From the NCBI RefSeq assembly GCF_039982735.1, contig NZ_JBDWXV010000011.1:248001-312000 (forward strand): DNA of 64,000 nt. Reading direction: 5' to 3'. Position numbers and translations under genes: made by a program. Source of the DNA: Saccharospirillum sp039982735 (lineage in GTDB: Bacteria > Pseudomonadota > Gammaproteobacteria > Pseudomonadales > Natronospirillaceae). The notes below the pieces were generated by a model that saw only the letters and a list, made by a program, of their open reading frames with translations, was not told the DNA's origin and did no database searches. Below are positions 1 to 8,504 of the stretch, in pieces. Each line of letters begins with the position of its first letter. Position 1 is the first letter of the stretch.

Positions 1-880
1 CCGCGAAGGTCTGGTCGCCAACGACATCAAATGGTTGGCCGGTATCATCAACGGCACTGGTAACTTCATCCTGACCGAAATGCAGGAAAAGGGCCGTGCC
101 TTTGATGACGTCCTGAAAGAAGCGCAGGCGCTGGGCTATGCCGAGGCCGACCCGACCTTTGATGTAGAAGGCATCGATGCGGCTCACAAACTGACCATTC
201 TCGCGTCCATTGCCTTCGGCATTCCGCTGCAGTTCGATAAGGTCTATACCGAGGGTATTACCAAAATTACCCGGGAAGACGTTCAATACGCAGAAGAGTT
301 GGGGTACCGCATCAAGCATTTGGGCTTTACCCGCAAAACCAATGAAGGTGTCGAATTGCGGGTGCACCCAACCCTGGTACCCTCCAAGCGTCTGCTGGCC
401 AATGTTAATGGCGTATTAAATGCTGTGCTGGTGGAGGGCGATGCGGTTGGACCAACCATGTATTACGGTCCCGGCGCTGGTTCAGAAGCGACTGCCTCGT
501 CTGTGATTGCCGATATCGTCGACATCGCCCGTGAAATCGACAATGCCGGTAATGTTCCGCACCTCGGTTACAGTTCGGAAACCGAGAACATGCCGGTATT
601 GCCGGTCAGTGAGATTGTCACTGCTTATTACCTGCGTATTTCCGTGAAGGATGAGATCGGCCAAATGGCCAATATCGCGCGTATTATGAGCGAGAAGGGC
701 ATCAACATCGAAGCTATCATCCAGAAAGAGCCGGAGGATGAGTCGGATGTCGTGCCACTTATTCTGCTGACACACCCGGTGCGCGAACACCGGATGGACG
801 ATGCCATCAGTGCCATGCAGGCGCTGGAGTCGGTCACCAAGCCGATCGTTCGCATTCGTGTTGAACAGCTGGATGGCTAG
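1..880 (+). CDS. hom: Homoserine dehydrogenase, C-terminal part (cut by window start)
   Basis: NADP-dependent reduction of aspartate semialdehyde to homoserine, the branch point to threonine and methionine. The reading frame is open from base 2, so the N-terminal Rossmann domain lies upstream of the window. The visible part begins with the family signature around WLAGIINGTGNFILTEM, which carries the catalytic-domain core. The last ~85 residues (from about YYLRISVKDEIGQMA) form an ACT domain, as in allosterically inhibited single-function enzymes such as pseudomonad Hom. thrC follows on the same strand, but a ~330-bp gap filled by a hairpin repeat separates them. Family assignment is secure; only the 5' end is missing. 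Confidence 0.96.
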   Translation, partial: REGLVANDIKWLAGIINGTGNFILTEMQEKGRAFDDVLKEAQALGYAEADPTFDVEGIDAAHKLTILASIAFGIPLQFDKVYTEGITKITREDVQYAEELGYRIKHLGFTRKTNEGVELRVHPTLVPSKRLLANVNGVLNAVLVEGDAVGPTMYYGPGAGSEATASSVIADIVDIAREIDNAGNVPHLGYSSETENMPVLPVSEIVTAYYLRISVKDEIGQMANIARIMSEKGINIEAIIQKEPEDESDVVPLILLTHPVREHRMDDAISAMQALESVTKPIVRIRVEQLDG

Positions 881-896
881 ATTGGTGTAATTGCCC

Positions 897-1147
897 AAGT
901 TTCGGAGTTCGGGTTGCCTGAGAGGCATTGGACCGCACCGGGCAACGGGTGTACCTCTGCGGGGTCGGCGTAAATCCTTCCATGGAGCCTAGACCGCAGG
1001 ATATGAATTCCATCCGTGGGATTCACCCATCGGGCTCGCTGCGCTCGTGCTAAAATGCTCCTGGCATTTTAGTCCCTGCTGCGGACTACCCCGCAGGGGT
1101 ACTCCCGTCACCCGCTGCTAGTATTCCGTGGGCGAATTCCGAAACTT
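897..1147 (+). repeat. Dispersed hairpin element, copy 1 (between hom and thrC)
   Basis: Fills most of the 329-bp hom-thrC gap. Three nested arms are seen: 897-911 with 1133-1147 (14 of 15 pairs), 945-964 with 1089-1108 (18 of 20), and 991-999 with 1079-1087 (8 of 9). Inside are two small hairpins, 1005-1011/1018-1024 and 1050-1058/1064-1072 (loop TCCTG). Segment 955-1000 closely matches copy 2 at 23357-23520 and the reverse complement of copy 3 at 4433-4536. No ORF of note lies inside. It could be a structured RNA, a REP/MITE-like mobile repeat or a terminator-type element. Confidence 0.8.
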
Positions 1148-1209
1148 GAACTAGCGTAATACCCGCCGGGCTGTTGCTCGGCCGAACCCATTCTAATGAG
1201 ACTTGATTC

Positions 1210-2613
1210 GTGAAATACATCAGCACGCGGGGCAAAGCCCCAACCTTGGGTTTTGAAGATGTTCTGTTAACCGGCCTGGCTTCAGACGGTGGGCTGTATG
1301 TGCCGGAAACCCTGCCCGAGTATTCGCTGGATCAGATTCGCCAGTGGCGCGGCCTGCCGTATCACGAACTGGCCTTCCACATCATCAAGCCCTTTGTTGA
1401 TGGCGCCATCGCTGACGATGAACTGGCGGCCATGCTAAAAGACACCTACAGCGTCTTTGGCCACAAGGCCATCGCACCGCTGACTCAGCTGGACCACAAC
1501 GAGTACGTGCTGGAGCTGTTTCAGGGGCCGACCCTGGCGTTCAAGGACTTTGCTTTGCAGCTGCTCGGGCGCATGCTTGACCATGTGCTCGAAAAGCGTG
1601 GCGAGAAAGTCGTCATCATGGGGGCGACCTCAGGTGATACCGGCTCGGCAGCCATTGAGGGCTGCAAGCGCTGCAGCAATATCGATATTTTCATCCTGCA
1701 CCCCCACAACCGCGTCTCCGATGTGCAGCGCCGCCAGATGACCACCATCACCGGCGACAACATCTACAACCTGGCCGTTGAAGGTAATTTCGACGACTGT
1801 CAGAGCATGGTGAAGGCCAGCTTTGGCGATCAATCCTTCCTGCGCGGCGAGCGCCGCCTGGTGGCAGTCAATTCGATCAACTGGGCACGCATTATGGCCC
1901 AGATCGTTTACTATTTTTACGCCTCATTGAACCTGGGGGGGCCGGACCGCGCCATGGCGTTTTCGGTGCCGACTGGCAATTTTGGCGACATCTTCGCCGG
2001 GTACCTGGCGCGCAAAATGGGCCTGCCGATCAGCCAGTTGATCGTCGCCACCAACCAGAATGACATCCTGCACCGGGTGATGAGCAATAACGTTTACGAG
2101 AAGCACCCACTGGCTCACACTCTGTCGCCGTCGATGGATATTGTGGTATCGAGCAACTTCGAGCGCCTGTTGTTTGACCTCTATGATCGGGATGGCGCTG
2201 TGTTGGCCGACCTGATGAACAGGATGAATACCGAGACGGTCACCCTGGACGAAGCCCGTCTGGCCAAGGCCCGGGAAGTCTTCGACAGTTACGGCGTCGA
2301 CGATGCCGTCACCGTGAGCACCATCAAACAGGTCTTCGCAGAAACCGGCTATCTGCTTGATCCGCACACCGCCATCGGCGTAAAAGCCGCCCGGGAAACC
2401 CGGCGCAGTGCCATCGACCCGATGATCACCCTGGGCACCGCCCATCCGGTGAAATTTGCCGATGCGGTCAAACAGGCTGGTTTGCAATCTCCGGAATTAC
2501 CGCACCACCTGACTGACTTGTTCGACCGGCCGGAGCGTTATGACGTACTGCCCAACGAGCTCGGCCGGGTTCAGGCCTATGTCGCCGACGCCGTCTTCGG
2601 CGAGGGTAGCTGA
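1210..2613 (+). CDS. thrC: Threonine synthase
   Basis: PLP-dependent conversion of O-phosphohomoserine to threonine, the last step of threonine synthesis. The 467-residue length and the N-terminal MKYISTRG match the long (E. coli/Pseudomonas) class. The PLP lysine is Lys112 in the motif LAFKDFALQ, and the phosphate-binding SGDTGSAA loop follows about 30 residues later. The start is GTG, the only candidate that gives the family N-terminus; the upstream Shine-Dalgarno sequence is poor. It lies downstream of hom, with only a hairpin repeat between, and 5 bp ahead of recJ. Confidence 0.97.
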   Translation: MKYISTRGKAPTLGFEDVLLTGLASDGGLYVPETLPEYSLDQIRQWRGLPYHELAFHIIKPFVDGAIADDELAAMLKDTYSVFGHKAIAPLTQLDHNEYVLELFQGPTLAFKDFALQLLGRMLDHVLEKRGEKVVIMGATSGDTGSAAIEGCKRCSNIDIFILHPHNRVSDVQRRQMTTITGDNIYNLAVEGNFDDCQSMVKASFGDQSFLRGERRLVAVNSINWARIMAQIVYYFYASLNLGGPDRAMAFSVPTGNFGDIFAGYLARKMGLPISQLIVATNQNDILHRVMSNNVYEKHPLAHTLSPSMDIVVSSNFERLLFDLYDRDGAVLADLMNRMNTETVTLDEARLAKAREVFDSYGVDDAVTVSTIKQVFAETGYLLDPHTAIGVKAARETRRSAIDPMITLGTAHPVKFADAVKQAGLQSPELPHHLTDLFDRPERYDVLPNELGRVQAYVADAVFGEGS

Positions 2614-2618
2614 GCGGC

Positions 2619-4343
2619 GTGGCCGCTCCGTTTCCCAACCTCCAGACCCGACCCGTTCCTGACGGAGCCGCCGTCACTGAGCAACCGCTGCTGGACCGGA
2701 TCTACCGGTCTCGCGGTGTGCGATCATCATTAGAACTGGATACGTCCCTGCAACATTTGTTGCCGTGGCAGACGATGAAAGGCATTGAGTCGGCGGTTGA
2801 GCTGTTAATCAAAGCGCTGGATCACCATCAGCGCATTCTGGTTATCGGCGATTACGACGTCGACGGCGCTACCAGCACCGCCCTGGTGGTTCAGATACTG
2901 CGAGCCCTGGGCGCCCAGGTGGATTACCTGCTGCCCAATCGTTTCGAATACGGTTACGGCCTTTCGGCTGCCATCGTGGAGCAGGCGCTGATACGCTCTC
3001 CGGACCTGATCATCACCGTCGACAACGGCATCGCCAGCCTGGATGGTGTCGCAGCAGCGCAGGCTGCTGGCGTTGCCGTCCTCATTACGGACCACCACTT
3101 ACCAGGCACCGACCTGCCACCCGCCGAAGCCATTGTTAACCCCAACCAGCCAGGCTGCGAATTTGCCAGTAAAGCCGCCTGCGGCTGTACCGTGGCATTT
3201 TATCTGATGATTGCGTTGCGAGCTGAACTGCGTGATCGCGACTGGTTCGAGCAACAGTCTGTACAGCCACCCAACCTGGCCCATTGGCTGGATCTGGTTG
3301 CTCTGGCAACGGTCGCCGATGTCGTACCACTGGATGCCAACAACCGTCGACTGGTCAACCAGGGCCTGGGTCGAATCCGCGCCGGACAATCCCGGCCTGG
3401 CATTCAGGCCTTGTTCGAAGTCGCCGGGCGAGAATGGCAAAGAGCTCAGGCGTCCGACTTTGGCTTTGTAGTCGGGCCGCGCCTCAACGCAGCGGGTCGC
3501 CTCGATGATATGGCCATTGGCGTCCGCTGCCTGCTGACCGATAACCCGGGAGAAGCACGCCAGCTGGCGGTACAACTGGAAGATCTGAACCGGGAGCGTC
3601 GGGCCATAGAGCGCTCTATGGTGGTCGAGGCTCAGCGAACACTGGAACAGATCAGCGATTTACCGCCCCGTAACGGCCATGTTTTATACCAGGCCGACTG
3701 GCATGAAGGGGTGATCGGTATTCTGGCTTCCCGCATCAAAGAACAAACCCACCGACCCGTCATCGCACTGGCTGGCTCGGATAACGGGCGCCTGAAAGGC
3801 TCGGCGCGCTCCATTCCCGGCTTTCACCTGCGCGACGCCCTCGACTGGATCGCCAAGCAAGACCCTGAACTGCTGATCACCTTCGGCGGCCACGCCATGG
3901 CAGCTGGCCTGACGCTTTCCGAGGGCAATGAGGGACGATTGCAACACTGGTTCGAACAGGCGGTTCAGAGACTGTGTGAGCCCGAAGCCCTGCAGCCAAT
4001 GGTGATGACGGATGGCGAGCTCAGCGCCAAGGAACGCGATCTGGGTACGGCCCTGGCTCTGGAGCAGGCCGGTCCGTTCGGACAGGGCTTTCCGGCACCG
4101 GTTTTTCAGGGTGAATTCTGGATAGAGCAGCAAAAAATCGTGGGCGAGCGGCATTTAAAACTGAGTTTGTCCGATAAAGAAGGCCAAAGCATCGAGGCCA
4201 TTGCCTTTAATATCGATACTGATATCTGGCCAACGCAAGCCAGGGCTTTATCCGGTATTTATCAATTATCCTGTAATCGATTCAGGGGCCGGGAAACCGT
4301 GCAGCTAATATTTGATGCAATAAAACCTCTTGAGACGATATAG
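2619..4343 (+). CDS. recJ: Single-stranded-DNA-specific exonuclease RecJ
   Basis: 5'-3' exonuclease on single-stranded DNA, used in RecFOR recombination, mismatch repair and base excision repair. The DHH-family phosphoesterase motifs are visible: GDYDVDG (about residues 77-83) and the DHH triad at 158-160 (ITDHHLPG). The DHHA1 motif GGHAMAAG is near residue 427, followed by the C-terminal OB-like region. Length (574 residues) is normal. The GTG start is 5 bp after the thrC stop, so the two are probably co-transcribed. recJ next to prfB-lysS is a conserved gammaproteobacterial order. Confidence 0.97.
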   Translation: MAAPFPNLQTRPVPDGAAVTEQPLLDRIYRSRGVRSSLELDTSLQHLLPWQTMKGIESAVELLIKALDHHQRILVIGDYDVDGATSTALVVQILRALGAQVDYLLPNRFEYGYGLSAAIVEQALIRSPDLIITVDNGIASLDGVAAAQAAGVAVLITDHHLPGTDLPPAEAIVNPNQPGCEFASKAACGCTVAFYLMIALRAELRDRDWFEQQSVQPPNLAHWLDLVALATVADVVPLDANNRRLVNQGLGRIRAGQSRPGIQALFEVAGREWQRAQASDFGFVVGPRLNAAGRLDDMAIGVRCLLTDNPGEARQLAVQLEDLNRERRAIERSMVVEAQRTLEQISDLPPRNGHVLYQADWHEGVIGILASRIKEQTHRPVIALAGSDNGRLKGSARSIPGFHLRDALDWIAKQDPELLITFGGHAMAAGLTLSEGNEGRLQHWFEQAVQRLCEPEALQPMVMTDGELSAKERDLGTALALEQAGPFGQGFPAPVFQGEFWIEQQKIVGERHLKLSLSDKEGQSIEAIAFNIDTDIWPTQARALSGIYQLSCNRFRGRETVQLIFDAIKPLETI

Positions 4344-4432
4344 GCTGTTATAAACAGCTATTAAAACCTGACAGTATTCCAACATTGAATTCACTGAGAC
4401 AGGCGTTACCACCTTAGCGAGTGGTGGTTGAC

Positions 4433-4536
4433 GGGTAGGCTTGTGCGGGGGAGTCCGCAGTATGGATCGGTCCGACGCCTCGGCTGCGGTCTAGGCCCCA
4501 TAGACGGGTTAACGCCGACCCCGCACAAGCCTACCC
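4433..4536 (-). repeat. Dispersed hairpin element, copy 3 (short, inverted)
   Basis: Lies in the 406-bp recJ-prfB gap. Its ends 4433-4450 and 4519-4536 are an exact 18-bp inverted repeat, and inner arms 4452-4460 and 4484-4492 pair at 8 of 9. Read on the minus strand it carries the same conserved blocks as copies 1 and 2: a GCGGGGTCGGCGT block, GGCCTAGACCGCA, and CTGCGGACTCCCCCGC at the far end. The middle part with the two small hairpins of copies 1 and 2 is missing, so this is a shortened family member. Confidence 0.75.
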
Positions 4537-4711
4537 GGCGGCCAGCACGAACCCTAGGCAGTACAGCAAACCCAGCCTCCAAAGCCGCGCCACAAAATCG
4601 GCCAAAGCCACTTAAGCATTGTTTTTTAAAAGGTTATTGGGATATCACTACCCCCGGCATATCAATTTCGTTAAAATGCGCGCCCCGCTAAATTTCATGG
4701 GTTTGTATTAT

Positions 4712-4741
4712 CAAGACACGAACAGGCAAGACACGAACAGG
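4712..4741 (+). repeat. Perfect 15-bp tandem duplication upstream of prfB
   Basis: The unit CAAGACACGAACAGG occurs twice head to tail at 4712-4726 and 4727-4741. The second copy ends in the AGG that forms the prfB Shine-Dalgarno sequence AGGAG (4739-4743), so the duplication also copies half a ribosome-binding site 15 bp upstream. Confidence 0.85.
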
Positions 4742-4749
4742 AGCGGTAC

Positions 4750-5845
4750 GTGGAAATTAATCCGATTAAAGAACAGATAAAAGACCTCAAAGCGCGCACC
4801 GACGTGCTTAGGGGGTATCTTTGACTTCGATCAGAAGGTAGAACAACTGGCCGAAGTTGAACGGGAACTGGCCGAGCCAAATGTCTGGAACGACCCGGCG
4901 CGAGCCCAGGCACTGGGCCAGGAACGCAGCTCGCTGGAAAATGTCGTCAAAACGCTGACCAACCTGTTCGACGGCGTGCGTGACGCCAGCGACCTGCTTG
5001 AGATGGCCGTCGCCGAAAACGATGAAGACACCGTCAACGATGTGATCTCCGACCTCGATGCTCTGGATGCACAACTGGTCAAACTCGAGTTTCGCCGAAT
5101 GTTCAGTGGCGAAATGGACCCAGCCAACGCCTATGTCGATATACAGGCAGGTTCCGGTGGCACCGAAGCTCAGGACTGGGCTGAAATGCTGCTCCGAATG
5201 TATTTGCGCTGGGGTGAGGAAAAAGGCTTTAAAACTGAATTGATGGAAGCCTCCGCCGGAGAAGTCGCTGGCATCAAATCAGCCACTGTTAGATTTGAAG
5301 GCGAATACGCCTTTGGCTGGCTGCGCACTGAAACGGGTGTGCATCGGCTGGTTCGCAAATCGCCTTTTGACTCCGGGAACCGGCGTCACACCTCCTTTAC
5401 ATCGGTGTTCGTGTCTCCCGAAGTGGACGATGATATCGAGATTGATATTAATCCGGCGGATTTGCGAATCGACGTTTACCGCGCCTCAGGCGCCGGTGGT
5501 CAGCACGTGAACCGGACCGAGTCTGCGGTGCGGATCACCCATAACCCGACCGGCATTGTCACTCAGTGCCAGAATGATCGTTCCCAGCACAAGAACAAAG
5601 ATCAGGCCATGAAAATGTTGAAGGCCAAGCTGTACGAGTTCGAGATGAAGAAACGGAACGAAGCGGCGCAAGCGGTCGAAGATTCGAAATCTGACATCGG
5701 TTGGGGTAGCCAGATTCGCTCCTACGTACTGGACGATTCCCGCATCAAAGATCTGCGTACCGGGGTCGAAACGCACAACACTCAGGCCGTGCTCGATGGA
5801 GCGCTAGACCCCTTCATCGAAGCCTCGCTGAAGAAAGGCCTTTAA
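4750..5845 (+). CDS. prfB: Peptide chain release factor 2 (programmed +1 frameshift)
   Basis: Releases finished polypeptides at UGA and UAA. The product is read as 4750-4821 joined to 4823-5845, 364 residues, against 365 in E. coli. Translation starts at GTG 4750 behind AGGAG and meets an in-frame TGA at 4822-4824, codon 25; the rest lies in the +1 frame. The stop-recognition tripeptide SPF is at about 204-206 and the peptidyl-hydrolysis motif GGQ at about 249-251. Because of the frameshift, an annotator that ignores it will call only a truncated gene starting near 4976. lysS follows 85 bp downstream, as in E. coli. Confidence 0.97.
4810..4825 (+). promoter_or_regulatory. RF2 programmed +1 frameshift site
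   Basis: The sequence AGGGGGTATCTTTGAC has an internal Shine-Dalgarno (AGGGGG, 4810-4815), then the slippery CTT codon (4819-4821) and an in-frame TGA (4822-4824) followed by C. It is identical to the well-known E. coli prfB site. When RF2 is scarce the ribosome slips +1 on CTT and reads GAC, which gives autoregulation. Confidence 0.96.
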
Positions 5846-5889
5846 GCCAGGCCACTCCGGCAACGAAGGGCCGGGCACCGACTAATTTG

Positions 5890-5908
5890 CAGCCGCCAAG
5901 GGCGGCTG
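5890..5908 (+). other. Hairpin in the prfB-lysS spacer
   Basis: CAGCCGCC (5890-5897) pairs perfectly with GGCGGCTG (5901-5908) around a 3-base loop. No T-tract follows, so it is not a classical terminator. It may set mRNA stability or partial termination between prfB and lysS. Confidence 0.45.
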
Positions 5909-5930
5909 AGCAACTCTGGACAGACTGCAT

Positions 5931-7433
5931 ATGACTGACAAGCATATCGAGCACGATGAAAACCACATCATCACCGAGCGCAAGCAAAAGCTTGCAAGCC
6001 TGGCTGAAAGCCGGCCACAGGCATTTCCGAATGACTTCAAACGCAGCCAGATGGCCGGTGAGCTCCAGGCTCAGTACGGCGAGCTTGAGAAAGAAGCCAT
6101 TGTCGATCTGAAGGTGGAAGTCAGCGTTGCTGGCCGTGTGATGCGCCGGGGTGGTCCCTTTGTCGGCTTGCGTGATGTCAGTGGTCGCATTCAATTTTAC
6201 CTGGGCAAAGCCTTACAAAAGGAAAGCACAGACTGGCAATTGCTGGATATCGGCGACATCGTCGGTGTGCGTGGCACCCTGTCCAAATCGGGCAAGGGTG
6301 AGCTTTACGTCGAAGTAACCAGTATTGACGACATGGTGCTGCTGACCAAATCATTGCGCCCGCTGCCCGATAAATTCCATGGCCTGTCCGATCAGGAAAT
6401 GAAGTATCGCCAACGTTATGTGGACCTGATCACCAGCGATGAAACGCGCCGGACCTTCCAGATTCGCGCCGGCATCATCAATGGTATTCGCCGCTATCTG
6501 TCTGATCGTGACTTTATGGAAGTGGAAACACCCATGCTGCAGGTGATTCCCGGTGGTGCCACGGCAAGGCCGTTCACCACTCACCACAACGCCATGGACA
6601 TTGACATGTATCTGCGCGTGGCGCCGGAGCTTTACCTGAAGCGGCTGGTGGTTGGTGGCTTCGAAAAAGTCTTCGAAATTAACCGGAACTTCCGGAACGA
6701 GGGCGTCTCTACCCGGCACAATCCTGAATTTACCATGCTGGAATGGTACCAGGCCTACGCCGACTACCATCAGCTGATGGACCTGACTGAAGATATGTTG
6801 CGTACCCTGGCGCGTGATGTACTGGGGACCACCGAACTGGTGTATCAGGGCGAAACGTTCGATCTGGGCCAGCCGTTTGAGCGGGTGACCATGTTCGATG
6901 CCATCCTCAAGTACAACCCAACCCTGTCCGCGGCCGATATTGATACCCGCGAGGCCGCAACTGCGGTGGCCACTGGGTTGGGCATTCAGGTAAAAGACAA
7001 CTGGGGCCTGGGCCGCATTCAGACCGAGATTTTTGAAGAAACGGTCGAGGAAAAGCTGCGCAACCCGGTCTTCATTACCGCCTACCCGGCAGAAATATCA
7101 CCCCTTGCACGTCGTAACGACGACAACCCTGAGGTGACCGACCGTTTTGAATTCTTCATCGGTGGCCGCGAAATCGCCAATGGCTTCTCGGAGCTGAACG
7201 ACCCGATCGACCAGGCCGAGCGCTTTAAAGCTCAGGTCGCCGAGAAAGACGCTGGTGACGATGAAGCCATGTTTTACGATGAAGACTACATCAATGCCCT
7301 TGAGTACGGCCTGCCGCCTACGGCCGGCGAGGGCATCGGCATTGACCGGTTGGTGATGTACTTCACCGATTCTCCGTCGATCAAGGACGTTATTCTCTTC
7401 CCCCATATGAAACCTCGCCAGTCGGGCGAGTGA
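5931..7433 (+). CDS. lysS: Lysyl-tRNA synthetase, class II
   Basis: Charges tRNA-Lys with lysine in the cytosol. The N-terminal OB-fold anticodon-binding domain (about residues 55-150) is followed by the class II catalytic core. Motif 2 is visible as FRNEGVSTRHNPEFTMLEWY and motif 3 as GIGIDRLVM near the C-terminus. The length of 500 residues is typical. The ATG start at 5931 follows prfB by 85 bp, the widespread prfB-lysS pair, and the next gene begins 13 bp after the stop. Confidence 0.97.
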   Translation: MTDKHIEHDENHIITERKQKLASLAESRPQAFPNDFKRSQMAGELQAQYGELEKEAIVDLKVEVSVAGRVMRRGGPFVGLRDVSGRIQFYLGKALQKESTDWQLLDIGDIVGVRGTLSKSGKGELYVEVTSIDDMVLLTKSLRPLPDKFHGLSDQEMKYRQRYVDLITSDETRRTFQIRAGIINGIRRYLSDRDFMEVETPMLQVIPGGATARPFTTHHNAMDIDMYLRVAPELYLKRLVVGGFEKVFEINRNFRNEGVSTRHNPEFTMLEWYQAYADYHQLMDLTEDMLRTLARDVLGTTELVYQGETFDLGQPFERVTMFDAILKYNPTLSAADIDTREAATAVATGLGIQVKDNWGLGRIQTEIFEETVEEKLRNPVFITAYPAEISPLARRNDDNPEVTDRFEFFIGGREIANGFSELNDPIDQAERFKAQVAEKDAGDDEAMFYDEDYINALEYGLPPTAGEGIGIDRLVMYFTDSPSIKDVILFPHMKPRQSGE

Positions 7434-7446
7434 ACAGGAGCTCAGC

Positions 7447-7911
7447 ATGTTTGACCAGGATCTGGATCTGAAGATCAAAGAACACGAAGAGAAAATCGAA
7501 GAACTGCGTCAGTTAAAGGAAGCGCAGTCCAAGCGCCAGGAAGGGTATGACCTCTACCATGAGCAAGTGCGTAACCTCTTCGATGAGTACGGCATTTCCG
7601 AGTACGATATTTTTGATGTTCGTGCCAAGGCCATCGTCGACTGGTTGAAAGCCCATGGTAAGAAAGCCGACAAGCCTGCTTTCTTTGAGGAGCTGCAAAG
7701 CTACTTTGCACGCCAGGGAGGCAGCAAGGGCTCACGCAAGGCCGCCAAATCCGCCAAAGCGACCGGTCCGAAGCTGGAGATCGGTATTTATGTGCATCCG
7801 AATACGGGCGAGCGCATCGAGAAGAAGCGCCGTAACCCCAAAACACTGGATGAGTGGATCGAAGCATTTGGCATTGAAGAAGTCGCTCAGTGGCGTGAAG
7901 CCAGCGAATAA
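7447..7911 (+). CDS. MvaT/H-NS-like nucleoid protein (paralogue 1)
   Basis: Small basic and acidic mixed protein of 154 residues. The N-terminal ~65 residues are rich in E, K, L and Q with heptad character (LKIKEHEEKIEELRQLKEA), as expected for the coiled-coil oligomerisation domain of H-NS family silencers. A linker rich in K, S and G follows. The C-terminal ~45 residues (YVHPNTGERIEKKRRNPKTL, then EW..AFG.EEVAQW) align well with the DNA-binding domain of Pseudomonas MvaT (YKNPHTGEVIETKGGNHKTL). The GGN minor-groove motif is replaced by RRN. It is probably co-transcribed with lysS (AGGAG ribosome site, 13-bp gap) and ends at a strong terminator. A related gene is at 25456-25944. The family assignment is by eye. 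Confidence 0.72.
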   Translation: MFDQDLDLKIKEHEEKIEELRQLKEAQSKRQEGYDLYHEQVRNLFDEYGISEYDIFDVRAKAIVDWLKAHGKKADKPAFFEELQSYFARQGGSKGSRKAAKSAKATGPKLEIGIYVHPNTGERIEKKRRNPKTLDEWIEAFGIEEVAQWREASE

Positions 7912-7928
7912 GATTTAATGATTGAACC

Positions 7929-7953
7929 AGCCGACCTAAGGTCGGCTTTTTTT
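7929..7953 (+). terminator. Rho-independent terminator after the MvaT-like gene
   Basis: An 8-bp perfect stem, AGCCGACC (7929-7936) with GGTCGGCT (7940-7947), has a 3-base loop and runs into seven Ts. It closes the prfB-lysS-MvaT-like unit. Confidence 0.9.
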
Positions 7954-8504
7954 GGCCCGTCGATTAGCCCCTAAACAGCTGGCAATAGACGCCGGTAGCA
8001 CACACTTAAACGACATTTGAGTGACAATTTACAAAAAGATACAACATAAGAAGTCGGCGCATCTTGATGACTTTTAAAAAAGGGTTTAGGCGATATATCC
8101 CCAATCGTGAAAACCAACTCTAGCAGCCCCCCATTTCTCGAACGCGACCAAAAAATAGTGTGAAACTCGTTAATAAAGCTCTGTAACATATTGAAAAATA
8201 AAGATTTTATTTAATTGATTAAAAAATGATCAATTTGTTGAAGTCCCTGAGTAATGGTAGCTAGGGGCAGTTCAATTGGGGTTGTTCACAAAGATATCCA
8301 CAGTTTTTGTGGACACTCAGCGCCAGCCCTTGCTGCGTCTGGCGTGAGTGTATGCGAGCCTTACAGTCAATATGGTGGCGCTTTTTAGCGGGCATGAAAT
8401 ACTTTGATCGGGAAACAGGATCAGGGGGTTCAGGCATGGTTCAGCCAGAGCCGGTAAGGTGGGTCCATGGCAATAACGATGGCAACGCATAAAGGAGCCA
8501 CAGT
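7954..8504 (+). other. AT-rich 551-bp gap without a convincing gene
   Basis: The stretch 8150-8245 is clearly more AT-rich than its surroundings, with runs such as AAAAATAAAGATTTTATTTA. A small inverted repeat, TCCACA-GTTTT-TGTGGA, sits at 8297-8313. Short open frames on either strand lack ribosome-binding sites and recognisable families. The gap lies directly upstream of the envelope/two-component cluster at 8505-11483. Given the adjacent MvaT-like gene, it is a plausible silencer-binding and promoter region (inference). Confidence 0.5.

Noticed and set aside
4428..4691. 87-codon open frame over hairpin copy 3
   Set aside because: It merely reads through the inverted repeat; no ribosome site or family.
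8281..8313. DnaA-box-like ATATCCACA and an AT-rich stretch nearby, suggesting a replication origin
   Set aside because: Only one imperfect box, no cluster, and no dnaA, dnaN or mnmG nearby.
7971..8492. Short open frames (72 and 61 codons) in the AT-rich gap
   Set aside because: No ribosome-binding sites, no signal or domain, and the region looks regulatory.
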